Assembly (NCBI RefSeq): GCF_024347395.1
Contig: NZ_AP025472.1
Location: 2,108,001-2,172,000 of the forward strand
From: Vibrio cortegadensis
Lineage (GTDB): Bacteria > Pseudomonadota > Gammaproteobacteria > Enterobacterales > Vibrionaceae
DNA length: 64,000 nucleotides
Direction of reading: 5' to 3'
Position numbers and translations under genes: made by a program. This document shows positions 9,147 through 17,888 of this stretch, piece by piece; position 1 is the stretch's first letter; every line of letters begins with the position of its first letter. The notes under the pieces are model-generated. The model saw nothing but the letters and a program-made list of their open reading frames with translations, was not told where the DNA came from and ran no database searches.

Positions 9147-9788
9147 ATGCAATCTATTGAATTCGCTGTTTTCTTGCAGTTTTTCCTTGGCCTTGTTGCC
9201 GCAGTTAACCCTGTTGGTATCATGCCGGTGTTTGTATCGCTGACGAGCTATATGTCTCCTGCAGAAAAAAACAAAACCGCAGCCACTGCAAATATTGCCG
9301 TTGCTGTCATACTTGTTATTTCTCTACTTGCAGGACAAATTCTTCTCGACATGTTCAGTATTTCGCTGGATTCATTTCGAGTTGCAGGTGGTTTGCTGTT
9401 AATGAGCATCGCGTTTTCGATGATGAGCGGTAAACTAGGTGAGGATAAACAAAACAAACAAGAAAAGTCCGAATACAATAGTAGAGAGCAAATAGGTGTT
9501 GTTCCTTTAGCGATGCCTTTGATGGCCGGCCCTGGTGCGATCAGTTCAACCATCGTTTATGGTGCTCGTTACCCTACAATGATGGATACAGTTGGGATTA
9601 GCATTACGATTGTTGCTTTCTCTTTGTGTACATGGCTACTATTTCGCTCAGCTCCAATCATTGTCCGTTTTCTTGGGCAAACTGGAATCAACGTTATCAC
9701 TCGTATTATGGGCTTGATTCTTGGCGCTCTTGGCATTGAGTTCATTGCCAACGGTTTACGTAACCTGTTCCCAGGTCTTGCGGGTTAG
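9147..9788 (+). CDS. ychE: MarC/YchE-family membrane protein
   Basis: A 213-residue inner-membrane protein of the MarC family with about six hydrophobic segments. The motifs AAVNPVGIMPVFVSLTSY, SGKLGEDKQNKQEKSE and MAGPGAISSTI closely match recalled E. coli YchE, which also lies divergent from adhE. The chosen ATG gives a protein of the same length as the relatives; an in-frame GTG at 9126 would add seven residues. A GTGAG purine stretch lies nine bases upstream of the ATG. The biochemical role of the family is unsettled, and earlier links to multiple antibiotic resistance were not confirmed. Confidence 0.93.
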   Translation: MQSIEFAVFLQFFLGLVAAVNPVGIMPVFVSLTSYMSPAEKNKTAATANIAVAVILVISLLAGQILLDMFSISLDSFRVAGGLLLMSIAFSMMSGKLGEDKQNKQEKSEYNSREQIGVVPLAMPLMAGPGAISSTIVYGARYPTMMDTVGISITIVAFSLCTWLLFRSAPIIVRFLGQTGINVITRIMGLILGALGIEFIANGLRNLFPGLAG

Positions 9789-9818
9789 GTAATTCGCGTC
9801 ACCTGCCAGTAAAATGTA

Positions 9819-9853
9819 TGATGTTGCAATGGTAAACAAACGTTGCAACATCA
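9819..9853 (+). promoter_or_regulatory. 11-bp inverted repeat at the start of the channel gene
   Basis: TGATGTTGCAA (9819-9829) and TTGCAACATCA (9843-9853) form a perfect dyad with a 13-base spacer, and the right arm touches the proposed ATG at 9853. It could be an operator or, in RNA, a hairpin covering the start. Confidence 0.5.
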
Positions 9854-10710
9854 TGACTCGTCACTCTTTAAAACATCACTTATACGTTATTATTTTTGGC
9901 ACCCACACTCGCATGGGTCGCCTTTTCGATATAGCGTTAATCTTTACAATTGTAGCTTCACTGATTGTCTTAGTACTCGATTCCATTCCGAGTATCGAAA
10001 AACAGTGGGGTACAACGATCACTTACCTAGAGTACGGTTTCACAGCCCTGTTCACTATTGAGTACCTTCTTCGACTCTATTGCTCGCCAAAACCTACCGC
10101 TTATATGAGAAGTTTCTATGGCGTCATCGATTTAGTCGCGGTATTACCCACTTATCTTGCATTCTTCTTCCCTGCGGCTTCTTTCATTGGGGTAATACGA
10201 ATGCTGCGAGTGATGCGGATCTTTAGAATTCTTAAACTGGTTCGTTACTTACAAGACTCAAATATATTGCTGCGTTCTTTACTGATGTCTCGCCGAAAGA
10301 TTCTCATCTTTTTTAGCACGGTTGGGATTTTAGTCATTATCTTAGGTTCGATAATTTTTGTTGTGGAAGGTCCTAGCAATGGGTTTACCTCTATTCCTCA
10401 AAGCATTTATTGGGCGATTGTCACGATAACGACGGTTGGATATGGCGACCTTGTCCCTAAAACCCCTTTCGGCCAAGCGATTGCCTCACTAACCATGCTA
10501 CTCGGCTATTCCATTCTTGCCGTTCCTACAGGCATTATCACCGCAGAGTTAAATCACGAGATGAATGCGCACCGTAACTTGGTTAAATGCCCAAATTGCT
10601 CTAAAACAGGGCATGAATCTGATGCGCTTTACTGCAAATTTTGTGGCAGTGAATTACCAGATCCGGATCAACGAGTGATCCCTGTGAAGCCACAATCCCC
10701 GAATACCTAA
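9853..10710 (+). CDS. Voltage-gated-type potassium channel with C-terminal zinc ribbon
   Basis: A six-transmembrane ion channel subunit of 285 residues. S1-S3 are followed by an S4-like helix with regularly spaced arginines (RMLRVMRIFRILKLVRY). The pore loop carries the K+ selectivity signature TITTVGYGD, and S6 ends near GIITAELNHEM. The cytoplasmic C-terminus holds a small zinc ribbon, CPNC about 17 residues before CKFCG, instead of a TrkA-N/RCK domain. The start is uncertain: ATGs at 9814 and 9829 are also in frame, and none has a good Shine-Dalgarno sequence. I chose the one just before the conserved-looking RHSLKHHLYVIIFG segment. An 8-bp tandem repeat overlaps the stop codon. Confidence 0.9.
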   Translation: MTRHSLKHHLYVIIFGTHTRMGRLFDIALIFTIVASLIVLVLDSIPSIEKQWGTTITYLEYGFTALFTIEYLLRLYCSPKPTAYMRSFYGVIDLVAVLPTYLAFFFPAASFIGVIRMLRVMRIFRILKLVRYLQDSNILLRSLLMSRRKILIFFSTVGILVIILGSIIFVVEGPSNGFTSIPQSIYWAIVTITTVGYGDLVPKTPFGQAIASLTMLLGYSILAVPTGIITAELNHEMNAHRNLVKCPNCSKTGHESDALYCKFCGSELPDPDQRVIPVKPQSPNT

Positions 10711-10759
10711 TTACCTAATTACCTAATTACCTAATTACCTAATTACCTAATTACCTAAA
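10704..10759. repeat. 8-bp tandem repeat (TACCTAAT) overlapping the channel stop
   Basis: Six exact copies of TACCTAAT (10704-10751) plus a nearly complete seventh (10752-10759). The channel gene's TAA lies in the first unit, so changes in copy number would alter the spacing to the terminator but not the protein. Confidence 0.95.
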
Positions 10760-10780
10760 ACATATTTCCATCCCTAACGA

Positions 10781-10809
10781 AAAAAGCACCTATAATTTAG
10801 GTGCTTTTC
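10781..10809. terminator. Bidirectional terminator between the channel gene and asd
   Basis: Inverted repeat AAAAGCACCTA / TAGGTGCTTTT with a 5-base loop, flanked by A and T runs on opposite sides, between two convergent genes. Confidence 0.85.
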
Positions 10810-10847
10810 ATATGGAAAAATCTACGTTGCCCTTAGAAGAATTTTGT

Positions 10848-11978
10848 TTACTGCTTTTCAGCCAGAAGAATTCTCAGTGTGCGGCGTAAAGGCTCAGCAG
10901 CCCCCCATAGAAGTTGATCACCTACGGTGAAGGCATTTAAGAAATCATCTCCCATCGACATTTTACGTAAACGTCCAACAGGTACTGACATGGTTCCTGT
11001 CACTTTTGCAGGCGTCAGCTCCTGCGCGGTAATGTCTCGTTCGTTCGGAATCACTTTCACCCAATCGTTATGGCTTGCGATGATCTCTTCAATCTCATCC
11101 ATTGGTACATCTTGCTTAAGCTTGATTGTTAATGCTTGAGCATGACAACGCATCGCACCAATACGAACACACGTGCCATCAATTGGGACTGGCTTTCCGT
11201 CTAGTCCTAAAATTTTGTTCGCTTCAACGCCCGCTTTCCACTCTTCCTTACTTTGCCCATTCTCACGCTTCACATCGATCCATGGAATGAGTGAGCCAGC
11301 AAGTGGGGCACCAAATTGATCCGTAGGGAATGAAGATGAACGAATGGTATCCGCCACTTTTCTATCAATATCTAAAATTGAGCTTGCTGGATTTGCGAGC
11401 TCTGAACTCACACAATCATTAACGACACCCATTTGAGAGATAAGCTCGCGCATATTTTTAGCACCAGCACCAGAAGCGGCTTGATAAGTCATTGCACTCA
11501 TCCACTCAACCATGCCTTTCTCATACAAGCCACCCAACGCCATTAGCATCAAGCTTACGGTACAGTTACCACCAACGAATGTATTGGTGCCAGAATGAAT
11601 TCCCTGTTGGATTTGAGCCAAGTTCACAGGATCTAGCGTAATAATTGAATCGCTGTCCATGCGAAGGGTAGACGCTGCATCAATCCAGTAGCCTTTCCAG
11701 CCAGCTTGGCGAAGCGCAGGGTACACTTTTTCGGTGTAGCCGCCACCTTGACAGGTAATAATCGCATCTAACTGTTTAAGGCTATCTATGTCGAAAGCAT
11801 CTTGCAGCAAACCGGTTTCACTCTCCGTTTGCTTACTAAAAGTAGGGGCAGGTATACCAATCTGAGACGTGCTGTAAAAGACAGGTTCGATGAGATCAAA
11901 ATCTCCTTCCTCTACCATTCGCTGCATTAAAACCGAGCCTACCATACCGCGCCAACCAACTAGACCTACTCTCATCAT
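10848..11978 (-). CDS. asd: Aspartate-semialdehyde dehydrogenase
   Basis: A 376-residue NADP-dependent enzyme of the lysine/threonine/methionine pathway that reduces aspartyl phosphate to the semialdehyde. The N-terminal Rossmann motif VGWRGMVGSVL and the active-site Cys in FVGGNCTVSLML are clear. QAASGAGAKNMREL and the C-terminal substrate-binding His region (RIGAMRCHAQAL) match the long enterobacterial-type Asd. Vibrios commonly carry a second, shorter-type asd elsewhere; whether this strain does cannot be seen here. The first of two consecutive Met codons was kept because GGAG precedes it. It is divergent from nhaC with a 400-base gap. Confidence 0.96.
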   Translation of the reverse strand: MMRVGLVGWRGMVGSVLMQRMVEEGDFDLIEPVFYSTSQIGIPAPTFSKQTESETGLLQDAFDIDSLKQLDAIITCQGGGYTEKVYPALRQAGWKGYWIDAASTLRMDSDSIITLDPVNLAQIQQGIHSGTNTFVGGNCTVSLMLMALGGLYEKGMVEWMSAMTYQAASGAGAKNMRELISQMGVVNDCVSSELANPASSILDIDRKVADTIRSSSFPTDQFGAPLAGSLIPWIDVKRENGQSKEEWKAGVEANKILGLDGKPVPIDGTCVRIGAMRCHAQALTIKLKQDVPMDEIEEIIASHNDWVKVIPNERDITAQELTPAKVTGTMSVPVGRLRKMSMGDDFLNAFTVGDQLLWGAAEPLRRTLRILLAEKQ

Positions 11979-12379
11979 TCACTCTCCATGTATAAATTCA
12001 AAACCACCTTAACCATCTATAAGTTTTTCAGAACAAAACCTCAAGCTCTATTTGCTGAAAATAGAAACTTTTTAGTGCTTCTTAACTGAACAGACGATAT
12101 TTCTTGGTTATGTCGATGATGACACCCAAAATTATTCAGTCATTACACAGTTGCAATAAGCTGCAACATTTGTAACACATAAAAACCACACCACAAAACA
12201 TCTCTGATGCTCAAATTTAACTTAAAGCGATACTTTATAATCAACAAAGTAGTTTTCACAGTTTAATATCACACCACAAGTGCATTTATTCGATATATTA
12301 ATCTTAATAGGGTAAGGTTCGAGTCGTTCCGAATCATGTGCTAAACATGCTATTGCCCCCAATTTTATAAGAGGCTTAT
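11979..12379. other. Divergent asd/nhaC intergenic region
   Basis: About 400 bases without a credible gene, AT-rich, presumably carrying both divergent promoters. It contains a small dyad TTGCA-N6-TGCAA at 12151-12166. I saw no recognisable riboswitch, including no lysine-type pattern, although that would need covariance modelling. Confidence 0.5.
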
Positions 12380-13816
12380 ATGAAGCAAGTAAACACTCGA
12401 CTACCTAGTTTGATGCAAGTTTTTGTATCATTAGGACTATTCCTATTATTGGCATTTTCCTTCACTGCAAAACTCGACCTCCCTATACAACTAGCACTAT
12501 ATATAGGCTGGTTCGTTATCATCACTCTTGGTTTACGTCTTGGCCACCAATATAAAGACCTTGAAAAAGCGGCGTTAAACGGTATTTCAAATGGTCTAGG
12601 TGCGGTTTTGATTCTTTTAGCCGTTGGTGCACTTGTTGGCACGTGGATTTCTGGCGGTATTGTTCCGACCATTATCTATTACGGCCTTAAAGCGATTCAC
12701 CCTTCTATCTTCCTACTGGCAACAATGATTATCTGTTCATTAACAGCATTAGCAACGGGTACCTCTTGGGGTGCTGCTGGTACCGCTGGTATTGCGATGA
12801 TGGGAATCGGCCAAGGTCTTGGTGTTCCTGCTCCAATTACTGCGGGTGCGGTTCTTTCTGGCTGTTACTTTGGTGATAAAATGTCGCCACTATCAGACTC
12901 AGTAATTTTAGCGTCATCAATGTCGAACGTTGAAGTCGTTGAACATATTAAAGGCATGCTACCGGTTGCCTTAATTAGCTACATCATTACGGGTGTGATG
13001 TTTACTGCATTTGGTTTTCACTACGCTGGCAATGTCGATATGAGCCAAGTGGACTCAGTCATTAAGGCAATGGAAAACCAGTTCTTTATTACTCCTTACT
13101 CTTTTATTCCAGTTCTGATTGTTCTAGGTCTACTAGCAATGAGAATGCCGTCTTTCCCTGTGATTAGTTTCGGCTCTTTACTCGGTATTATCTGGGCGGT
13201 TATGATCCAAGATATCGATTTCCTAACAGCGTTCAATACAGCTTGGGCTCCGTTCTCTATCTCGTCTGGTGTTGATTTCATCGATTCAATCCTTAACCGT
13301 GGCGGCATGTCATCAATGCTAGGATCGGTGGCTGTGATTGTCTTCGGTCTAGGTTTTGGTGGCTTGCTAGATAAAGTTGGCCTACTAGAAACTATCGCCA
13401 AACTATTTGAACGCCGCGTTCAAAGTGCTGGCTCACTAGCAACTAGCACTATTGCAACAGCATTCATGGGTAATATTTTTGGCTCTGCAATGTATGTATC
13501 GCTAATTCTGACACCTAAGATTTGTGCGAAAAACTATGACCGCCTAGGCTACAAAAGAAAGAATCTTTCTCGTAACGCGGAGTTTGGTGGCACGCTAACA
13601 TCAGGCATGGTTCCTTGGAGTGATAACGGCATTTACATGGCGAGCATTCTAGGTGTTGCCACTCTGTCTTATGCACCATTTATGTGGTTGAGCTTTGTTT
13701 GTATCATCGTAACGATTGTAACGTCTTACATGGGCTGGTTTGTTGATAAATGCGAACCAACAGCAGAACACTCTTCAGAAGAGCTTGAAGTTAATACAGA
13801 GAAACAGCCTGCTTAA
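12380..13816 (+). CDS. nhaC: NhaC-type Na+/H+ antiporter
   Basis: A 478-residue inner-membrane protein with about twelve transmembrane segments. Family features include ALATGTSWGAAGTAGIAMMGIG and CYFGDKMSPLSDSVILASS, with charged and polar residues inside membrane regions typical of NhaC carriers, and VPWSDNGIYMA near the end. It exchanges Na+ for H+ and helps pH and sodium homeostasis, a normal need in a marine bacterium. The acidic hydrophilic C-terminal tail (SSEELEVNTEKQ) faces the cytoplasm. It is monocistronic with a strong terminator. NhaC relatives can also carry other cations or malate/lactate, so the exact substrate is inferred. Confidence 0.9.
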   Translation: MKQVNTRLPSLMQVFVSLGLFLLLAFSFTAKLDLPIQLALYIGWFVIITLGLRLGHQYKDLEKAALNGISNGLGAVLILLAVGALVGTWISGGIVPTIIYYGLKAIHPSIFLLATMIICSLTALATGTSWGAAGTAGIAMMGIGQGLGVPAPITAGAVLSGCYFGDKMSPLSDSVILASSMSNVEVVEHIKGMLPVALISYIITGVMFTAFGFHYAGNVDMSQVDSVIKAMENQFFITPYSFIPVLIVLGLLAMRMPSFPVISFGSLLGIIWAVMIQDIDFLTAFNTAWAPFSISSGVDFIDSILNRGGMSSMLGSVAVIVFGLGFGGLLDKVGLLETIAKLFERRVQSAGSLATSTIATAFMGNIFGSAMYVSLILTPKICAKNYDRLGYKRKNLSRNAEFGGTLTSGMVPWSDNGIYMASILGVATLSYAPFMWLSFVCIIVTIVTSYMGWFVDKCEPTAEHSSEELEVNTEKQPA

Positions 13817-13842
13817 TTTGTAGATACATTGCATCACGCTGA

Positions 13843-13872
13843 AAAAAAGGAGACGTAAATGTCTCCTTTTTT
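13843..13872. terminator. Bidirectional terminator after nhaC
   Basis: Inverted repeat AAAAAAGGAGAC / GTCTCCTTTTTT with a 6-base loop, placed between two convergent genes. Confidence 0.87.
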
Positions 13873-13905
13873 GTATCTATTCACTCTGCTATGAAGCACT
13901 AATCG

Positions 13906-15072
13906 TTAGCGATGATGCAACTGCTGGATGATTCCAGTAAACATAGCACTTGCAGTCTCAATCAATGGATCAGGAAAATCATAGTCTGGATTATGCAGTT
14001 GTGGATGCTCTGCCCCACTCCCAATACAGAACAGAGCGCCCGGCCACTTAGCCAAAAACTCAGAGACATCTTCCGACCAACGCATTGGCTCATCTAACTC
14101 CACCAGCGGTAAACCAATTTTTTCTGCTTGTTGGCACACGATGTCACAATGTTTTGGAGAGTTCATCACGGCATTGAATGACTCTTGCCACTCAACATGA
14201 CAGGTAAGATTATCCCGAACCGCTATTTCAGATACGGTTTCCAGCAGGTCAGATTTCATTTTCTCAAATAGCGGCCCATCATCACTTCTCAGCGTGGCCA
14301 TCACTGTCGCTTTGCCCGGAGCCGTACCGAACGCCTCTTCACCCAGATAAGCATGAACCACCGTCACTAACGTAAACGCTTCTGAGTACTTCTGTGGCAA
14401 GTTTTGCAAATACTGAATTAACTGAACCATCGCAGAGGTTGGGTTAATGCCATTCTCTGGTCTTGCGGCATGAGAAGTTTTGCCTTCCAACTCAATAATG
14501 ACACCCGTAGATGCACAAGCAAATGCGTTTGGTTTCACGATGATCGTATTTAATGGATAACCAGGGAGGTTATGATAAGCAAACACATGGTCAACATTTA
14601 ACGTTGCTACTCTATTATCGTTCAGCATGCTAGCAGCACCCGTACCGATCTCTTCCGCAGGTTGAAATAGTAGAACGACTTTCCCAAACTGAGGAGGTGT
14701 GATGGCGAGATGTTTGGCAACCAGCATCAAACTTGCGGTGTGCCCATCGTGTCCACAAGCATGCATAACCCCATCACTCAAGGAACAGTGTGCGACGCCA
14801 CTTTTCTCGGTAATAGGCAGTGCATCAAAATCTGCTCTCAATAACGTAGTGTCACCCGCAATACCACTTTCAATGGTGCAGATCACCCCGTTCCCTCCGA
14901 TTTGAGTGACGGGGAGCAGCCCAAATTCGCGCAATTGCGCTGCGATCAATGCCGCGGTATTGACTTCATTGAGTGAGAGTTCTGGGTATTGATGAAGCTG
15001 TCGACGAAATTCAGTCGCGTTGAAATCAGAAAGAGTTGAAACCAAGTTGTCCATATTGTAAACATCAGCCAT
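13906..15072 (-). CDS. M20-family amidohydrolase (peptidase M20D type)
   Basis: A 388-residue metal-dependent amidohydrolase of the M20D group (IAA-amino acid hydrolase / N-acyl amino acid deacylase type). The metal ligands appear in MHACGHDGH, the acidic residues in LLRADFDALP and LFQPAEEIG, and the dimerisation domain in the middle (GKTSHAARPENGINP). It probably removes an acyl or aryl group from an amino acid or dipeptide in the cytoplasm. A short GGA lies before the chosen ATG. It is divergent from a YfcC-type transporter, so the pair may be an uptake-and-hydrolysis module, similar in logic to abgT with abgAB; that is inference. A CRP-like site lies in the shared upstream region. Confidence 0.88.
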   Translation of the reverse strand: MADVYNMDNLVSTLSDFNATEFRRQLHQYPELSLNEVNTAALIAAQLREFGLLPVTQIGGNGVICTIESGIAGDTTLLRADFDALPITEKSGVAHCSLSDGVMHACGHDGHTASLMLVAKHLAITPPQFGKVVLLFQPAEEIGTGAASMLNDNRVATLNVDHVFAYHNLPGYPLNTIIVKPNAFACASTGVIIELEGKTSHAARPENGINPTSAMVQLIQYLQNLPQKYSEAFTLVTVVHAYLGEEAFGTAPGKATVMATLRSDDGPLFEKMKSDLLETVSEIAVRDNLTCHVEWQESFNAVMNSPKHCDIVCQQAEKIGLPLVELDEPMRWSEDVSEFLAKWPGALFCIGSGAEHPQLHNPDYDFPDPLIETASAMFTGIIQQLHHR

Positions 15073-15402
15073 TAATCCAAAAAGAAAGACTACTGCGGTT
15101 CATAAATCGGGTATGTGATGATAATCTCAAAAACATCATGATTATATTTATTTCACTTTCATCTAACTATGCGAATAATATGCCCATTTTATTCACGTTA
15201 ATATTATATCTGCAATTTTTGTTTACCAATTCAATAATTGCGAACGCATTAAAAGTAATATATTAGATTTAAAAATCAATGATAAAACATCAAACTTAAC
15301 TCATACTTTGAGACTTATACTGCAAAAATAATTCTTGTAAACGATTATTTTACGATCACTTGGCTAGTGTCTATCCGCCAAATATAATCTAGAGGATATA
15401 TT
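15073..15402. other. Divergent amidohydrolase/transporter upstream region
   Basis: About 330 AT-rich bases without a gene between two divergent genes. It contains the CRP-like sequence at 15114-15129; no clear -10/-35 pair was identified. Confidence 0.5.
15114..15129. promoter_or_regulatory. CRP-like dyad
   Basis: TGTGA-N6-TCTCA differs from the CRP consensus TGTGA-N6-TCACA at one of ten core positions. It lies about 40 bases upstream of the amidohydrolase start and 275 bases upstream of the transporter start. Confidence 0.35.
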
Positions 15403-16929
15403 ATGCAGATTGCAAAAGAATCAAATAGATCTATTCAGTTTCCTACTGCTTTTACCATTCTTTTTATCATTATGATCATTGCGATCGGGCTTACATGGGT
15501 TATTCCCGCAGGCTCGTATTCAAAACTGTCATATAACGCTAGCGATAATACATTAGATATTACCAGCCCAATGGGCAATGTAACGACCGTAACAGCGACT
15601 CAAAGCGAATTAAAAGAATTAAATGTCAATATTGATATTGAGCAATTTACTAGTGGGACGATTCGTAAACCCATCGCGATACCAGATACTTACTTGCAAT
15701 TAGAAAATGTCCCCAAAGGTTTAGGAGATATTGCTGTCAGCATGGTGGAAGGCACAATTGAGGGTGCCGATATTATCGTATTTATTTTGATTCTTGGGGG
15801 AATGATCGGCGTTATCAATAAAACAGGTGCGTTTAACGCTGGCCTAATAAGCCTCTCCGAGAAAACAAAAGGTCGCGAGTTTTTATTTGTTGCACTTGTG
15901 TGTGTCGTGATGGCTTTAGGAGGTACAACATGTGGTCTAGAGGAAGAAGCGGTCGCCTTCTACCCTATTCTTGTTCCAATTTTCCTTGCCCTCGGTTTTG
16001 ATTCGATTGTGTGTGTTGGTGCCATATTTTTAGCGGCCTCTATTGGTACTGCATTCTCTACCATTAACCCGTTTTCAGTCGTCATTGCATCTAACGCTGC
16101 CGGCATCTCCTTTACAGAAGGCTTAGGAGTAAGAGCATTTGGCTTGGTTGTCGGCACTGCAACCGTGATTGGCTATCTGTACTGGTACTGTAAAAAAATC
16201 AAAGCCGATCCTTCGTTTTCATATACTTACTCTGATAGAGAATCATTTAAACAACGATTTTTGAAAGACAGCAATATGGAGAAAAAAACACCGTTTACTC
16301 TTCGTAGAAAGATCATTCTCACGCTCTTTGCTATCGCCTTTCCTATGATGGTTTGGGGTGTATCAATGGCTGGTTGGTGGTTCCCTCAAATGGCGGCATC
16401 TTTCTTAACGATTGCGATCATCATTATTTTCATTTCGGGGCTTGGTGAGAAGGAGGCGGTAGAAGCGTTTACTCAAGGTGCATCTGAGTTGGTAGCAGTA
16501 TCTCTCATTATTGGTATGGCGCGTGGAGTGAATATTGTCCTTGAACAGGGAATGATATCTGACACTATTTTAGCTTATGCTTCCGATTTGGTTTCTGGTA
16601 TGCATGGGAGTATTTTTGCTGTCTCTCAAATGTTTGTCTTTTTCTTCCTAGGTTTGGTTGTCCCTTCTTCATCGGGGCTAGCGGTATTATCGATGCCAAT
16701 TATGGCTCCACTCGCTGACACGGTGGGAATTCCAAGAGATATTGTGGTCTCTGCCTATAACTGGGGCCAATATGCGATGCTATTCTTAGCGCCAACAGGT
16801 CTAGTTCTTGTAACACTCCAAATGCTGGGAATCCCATTTAATAAATGGGTCAAATTTGTATTCCCCATTGTTCTGTTCTTACTTGCCTTTGGTACTATTT
16901 TATTAACCGCTCAAGTTATGATGCTTTAA
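15403..16929 (+). CDS. YfcC-family transporter
   Basis: A 508-residue polytopic membrane protein. The first transmembrane helix is followed by a long, polar extracytoplasmic segment (about residues 35-105) that includes IPDTYLQLENVPKGLGDIA, a hallmark of the YfcC/ArcD-like family. Conserved glycine-rich regions (MALGGTTCGLEEEAVAFYPILVP and PSSSGLAVLSMPIMAP, quoted in parts) fit a C4-dicarboxylate/arginine-type permease fold. AGAGGATA lies before the ATG. The substrate is unknown. The neighbouring amidohydrolase suggests an amino-acid conjugate or small peptide, which is inference only. A hairpin with a 17-bp arm follows. Confidence 0.85.
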   Translation: MQIAKESNRSIQFPTAFTILFIIMIIAIGLTWVIPAGSYSKLSYNASDNTLDITSPMGNVTTVTATQSELKELNVNIDIEQFTSGTIRKPIAIPDTYLQLENVPKGLGDIAVSMVEGTIEGADIIVFILILGGMIGVINKTGAFNAGLISLSEKTKGREFLFVALVCVVMALGGTTCGLEEEAVAFYPILVPIFLALGFDSIVCVGAIFLAASIGTAFSTINPFSVVIASNAAGISFTEGLGVRAFGLVVGTATVIGYLYWYCKKIKADPSFSYTYSDRESFKQRFLKDSNMEKKTPFTLRRKIILTLFAIAFPMMVWGVSMAGWWFPQMAASFLTIAIIIIFISGLGEKEAVEAFTQGASELVAVSLIIGMARGVNIVLEQGMISDTILAYASDLVSGMHGSIFAVSQMFVFFFLGLVVPSSSGLAVLSMPIMAPLADTVGIPRDIVVSAYNWGQYAMLFLAPTGLVLVTLQMLGIPFNKWVKFVFPIVLFLLAFGTILLTAQVMML

Positions 16930-16963
16930 TATTAAGATTGATCAGGTTTAAATAAATAACACA

Positions 16964-17008
16964 TCTAGCTATTAGGTTCACTATTGAACCCAATAGCTAG
17001 AATTATTT
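16964..17008. terminator. Terminator between the transporter and folD-like genes
   Basis: A 17-bp stem with one mismatch (TCTAGCTATTAGGTTCA / TGAACCCAATAGCTAGA), a 4-base loop, then an AT-rich tail ending in five T. It lies between two convergent genes. Confidence 0.75.
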
Positions 17009-17057
17009 TTAATAATAAAATTCAAGCCGTAGTAATGACATTGAATATTTACTAAAA

Positions 17058-17873
17058 TTAATCTTTACCGTAAATCTCAGCAAGTTTAATCGCATTACCC
17101 AATACATGTAAACACGTTAACCGACCAACGCCTCCTGGTACTGGCGTAATAGCCGCAGAAGATAGAATGCCATCGTGGTGTTTAATATCACCTACTAACT
17201 TTCCATCCACGCGATTAATACCAACATCAATAATAAGCTGGCCTTCAATAAACTGAGAGTTATCTAAAATACCGTGAGCCCCCGTCGCCACTACAATGAC
17301 ATCGTACTTGTTCCAATCAACCACATTAAGATCAGAGCGACTGTTGAAACTTGCTACGGTACTTTGGCGATTAATCAATTCGATAACCAACGGCTTACCA
17401 ACAATGTTACTGCGCCCGACGACCGCAACTTTTAAGCCTGAAAAATTATATTCACCGCAATGAGCTGCAATAATATCGATTGTCGCTTGGACGGTGCATG
17501 GCAAAACCGCACTCTGCCCTAAAACCAACAAACCTAACGCTTCAGAGCCAAACCCATCAACATCCACAACGGCTGGAAGATCGGGTGCAACAAGCCCATT
17601 TGGTAGCGGAAGCTGAAATAAAATAGGATGTGTCGCCGATGCAGCTAAACCATCAAGATCTGACTGACTTGTTCCAACTTGCGGTAATGTGATGTGATTG
17701 CACTCTAGATTGAGCTCGGAGAACAATCGAATTTTATTATTTACATAGACTTTACTTGCCGGATCATCCCCAACGGTGACAATTGTTAGTTTTACAGCAA
17801 GTTGTTGATCGCTGATCTTATTTTTTAATTCGACTAATTTATCTTCATATATCGTATTGATTACTGATTTCAT
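17058..17873 (-). CDS. Divergent FolD-like protein
   Basis: A 271-residue relative of FolD (5,10-methylene-THF dehydrogenase/cyclohydrolase). The catalytic Tyr and Lys are kept (ASKVYVNNK, about Y43 and K47), as are DVDGF (about 104-108) and GRSNIVGKPL for nucleotide binding. Several normally strict motifs have changed: the lysine of the PxKDVDGF signature is Val, the PCTPxG motif reads PCTVQA, and PGGVGPMT reads PGGVGRLT. It is about 15 residues shorter than ordinary Vibrio FolD. It is probably a second, specialised paralog rather than the housekeeping enzyme. It follows the Hpt-protein gene by 15 bases on the same strand, so they are probably co-transcribed. Confidence 0.8.
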   Translation of the reverse strand: MKSVINTIYEDKLVELKNKISDQQLAVKLTIVTVGDDPASKVYVNNKIRLFSELNLECNHITLPQVGTSQSDLDGLAASATHPILFQLPLPNGLVAPDLPAVVDVDGFGSEALGLLVLGQSAVLPCTVQATIDIIAAHCGEYNFSGLKVAVVGRSNIVGKPLVIELINRQSTVASFNSRSDLNVVDWNKYDVIVVATGAHGILDNSQFIEGQLIIDVGINRVDGKLVGDIKHHDGILSSAAITPVPGGVGRLTCLHVLGNAIKLAEIYGKD

Positions 17874-17888
17874 CTCTAAACTCTAATC

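Noticed and set aside
11979..12379. Lysine or Na+ riboswitch upstream of asd or nhaC
   Set aside because: I could not see the conserved core helices; only short dyads are present. A covariance-model search would be needed to reopen this.
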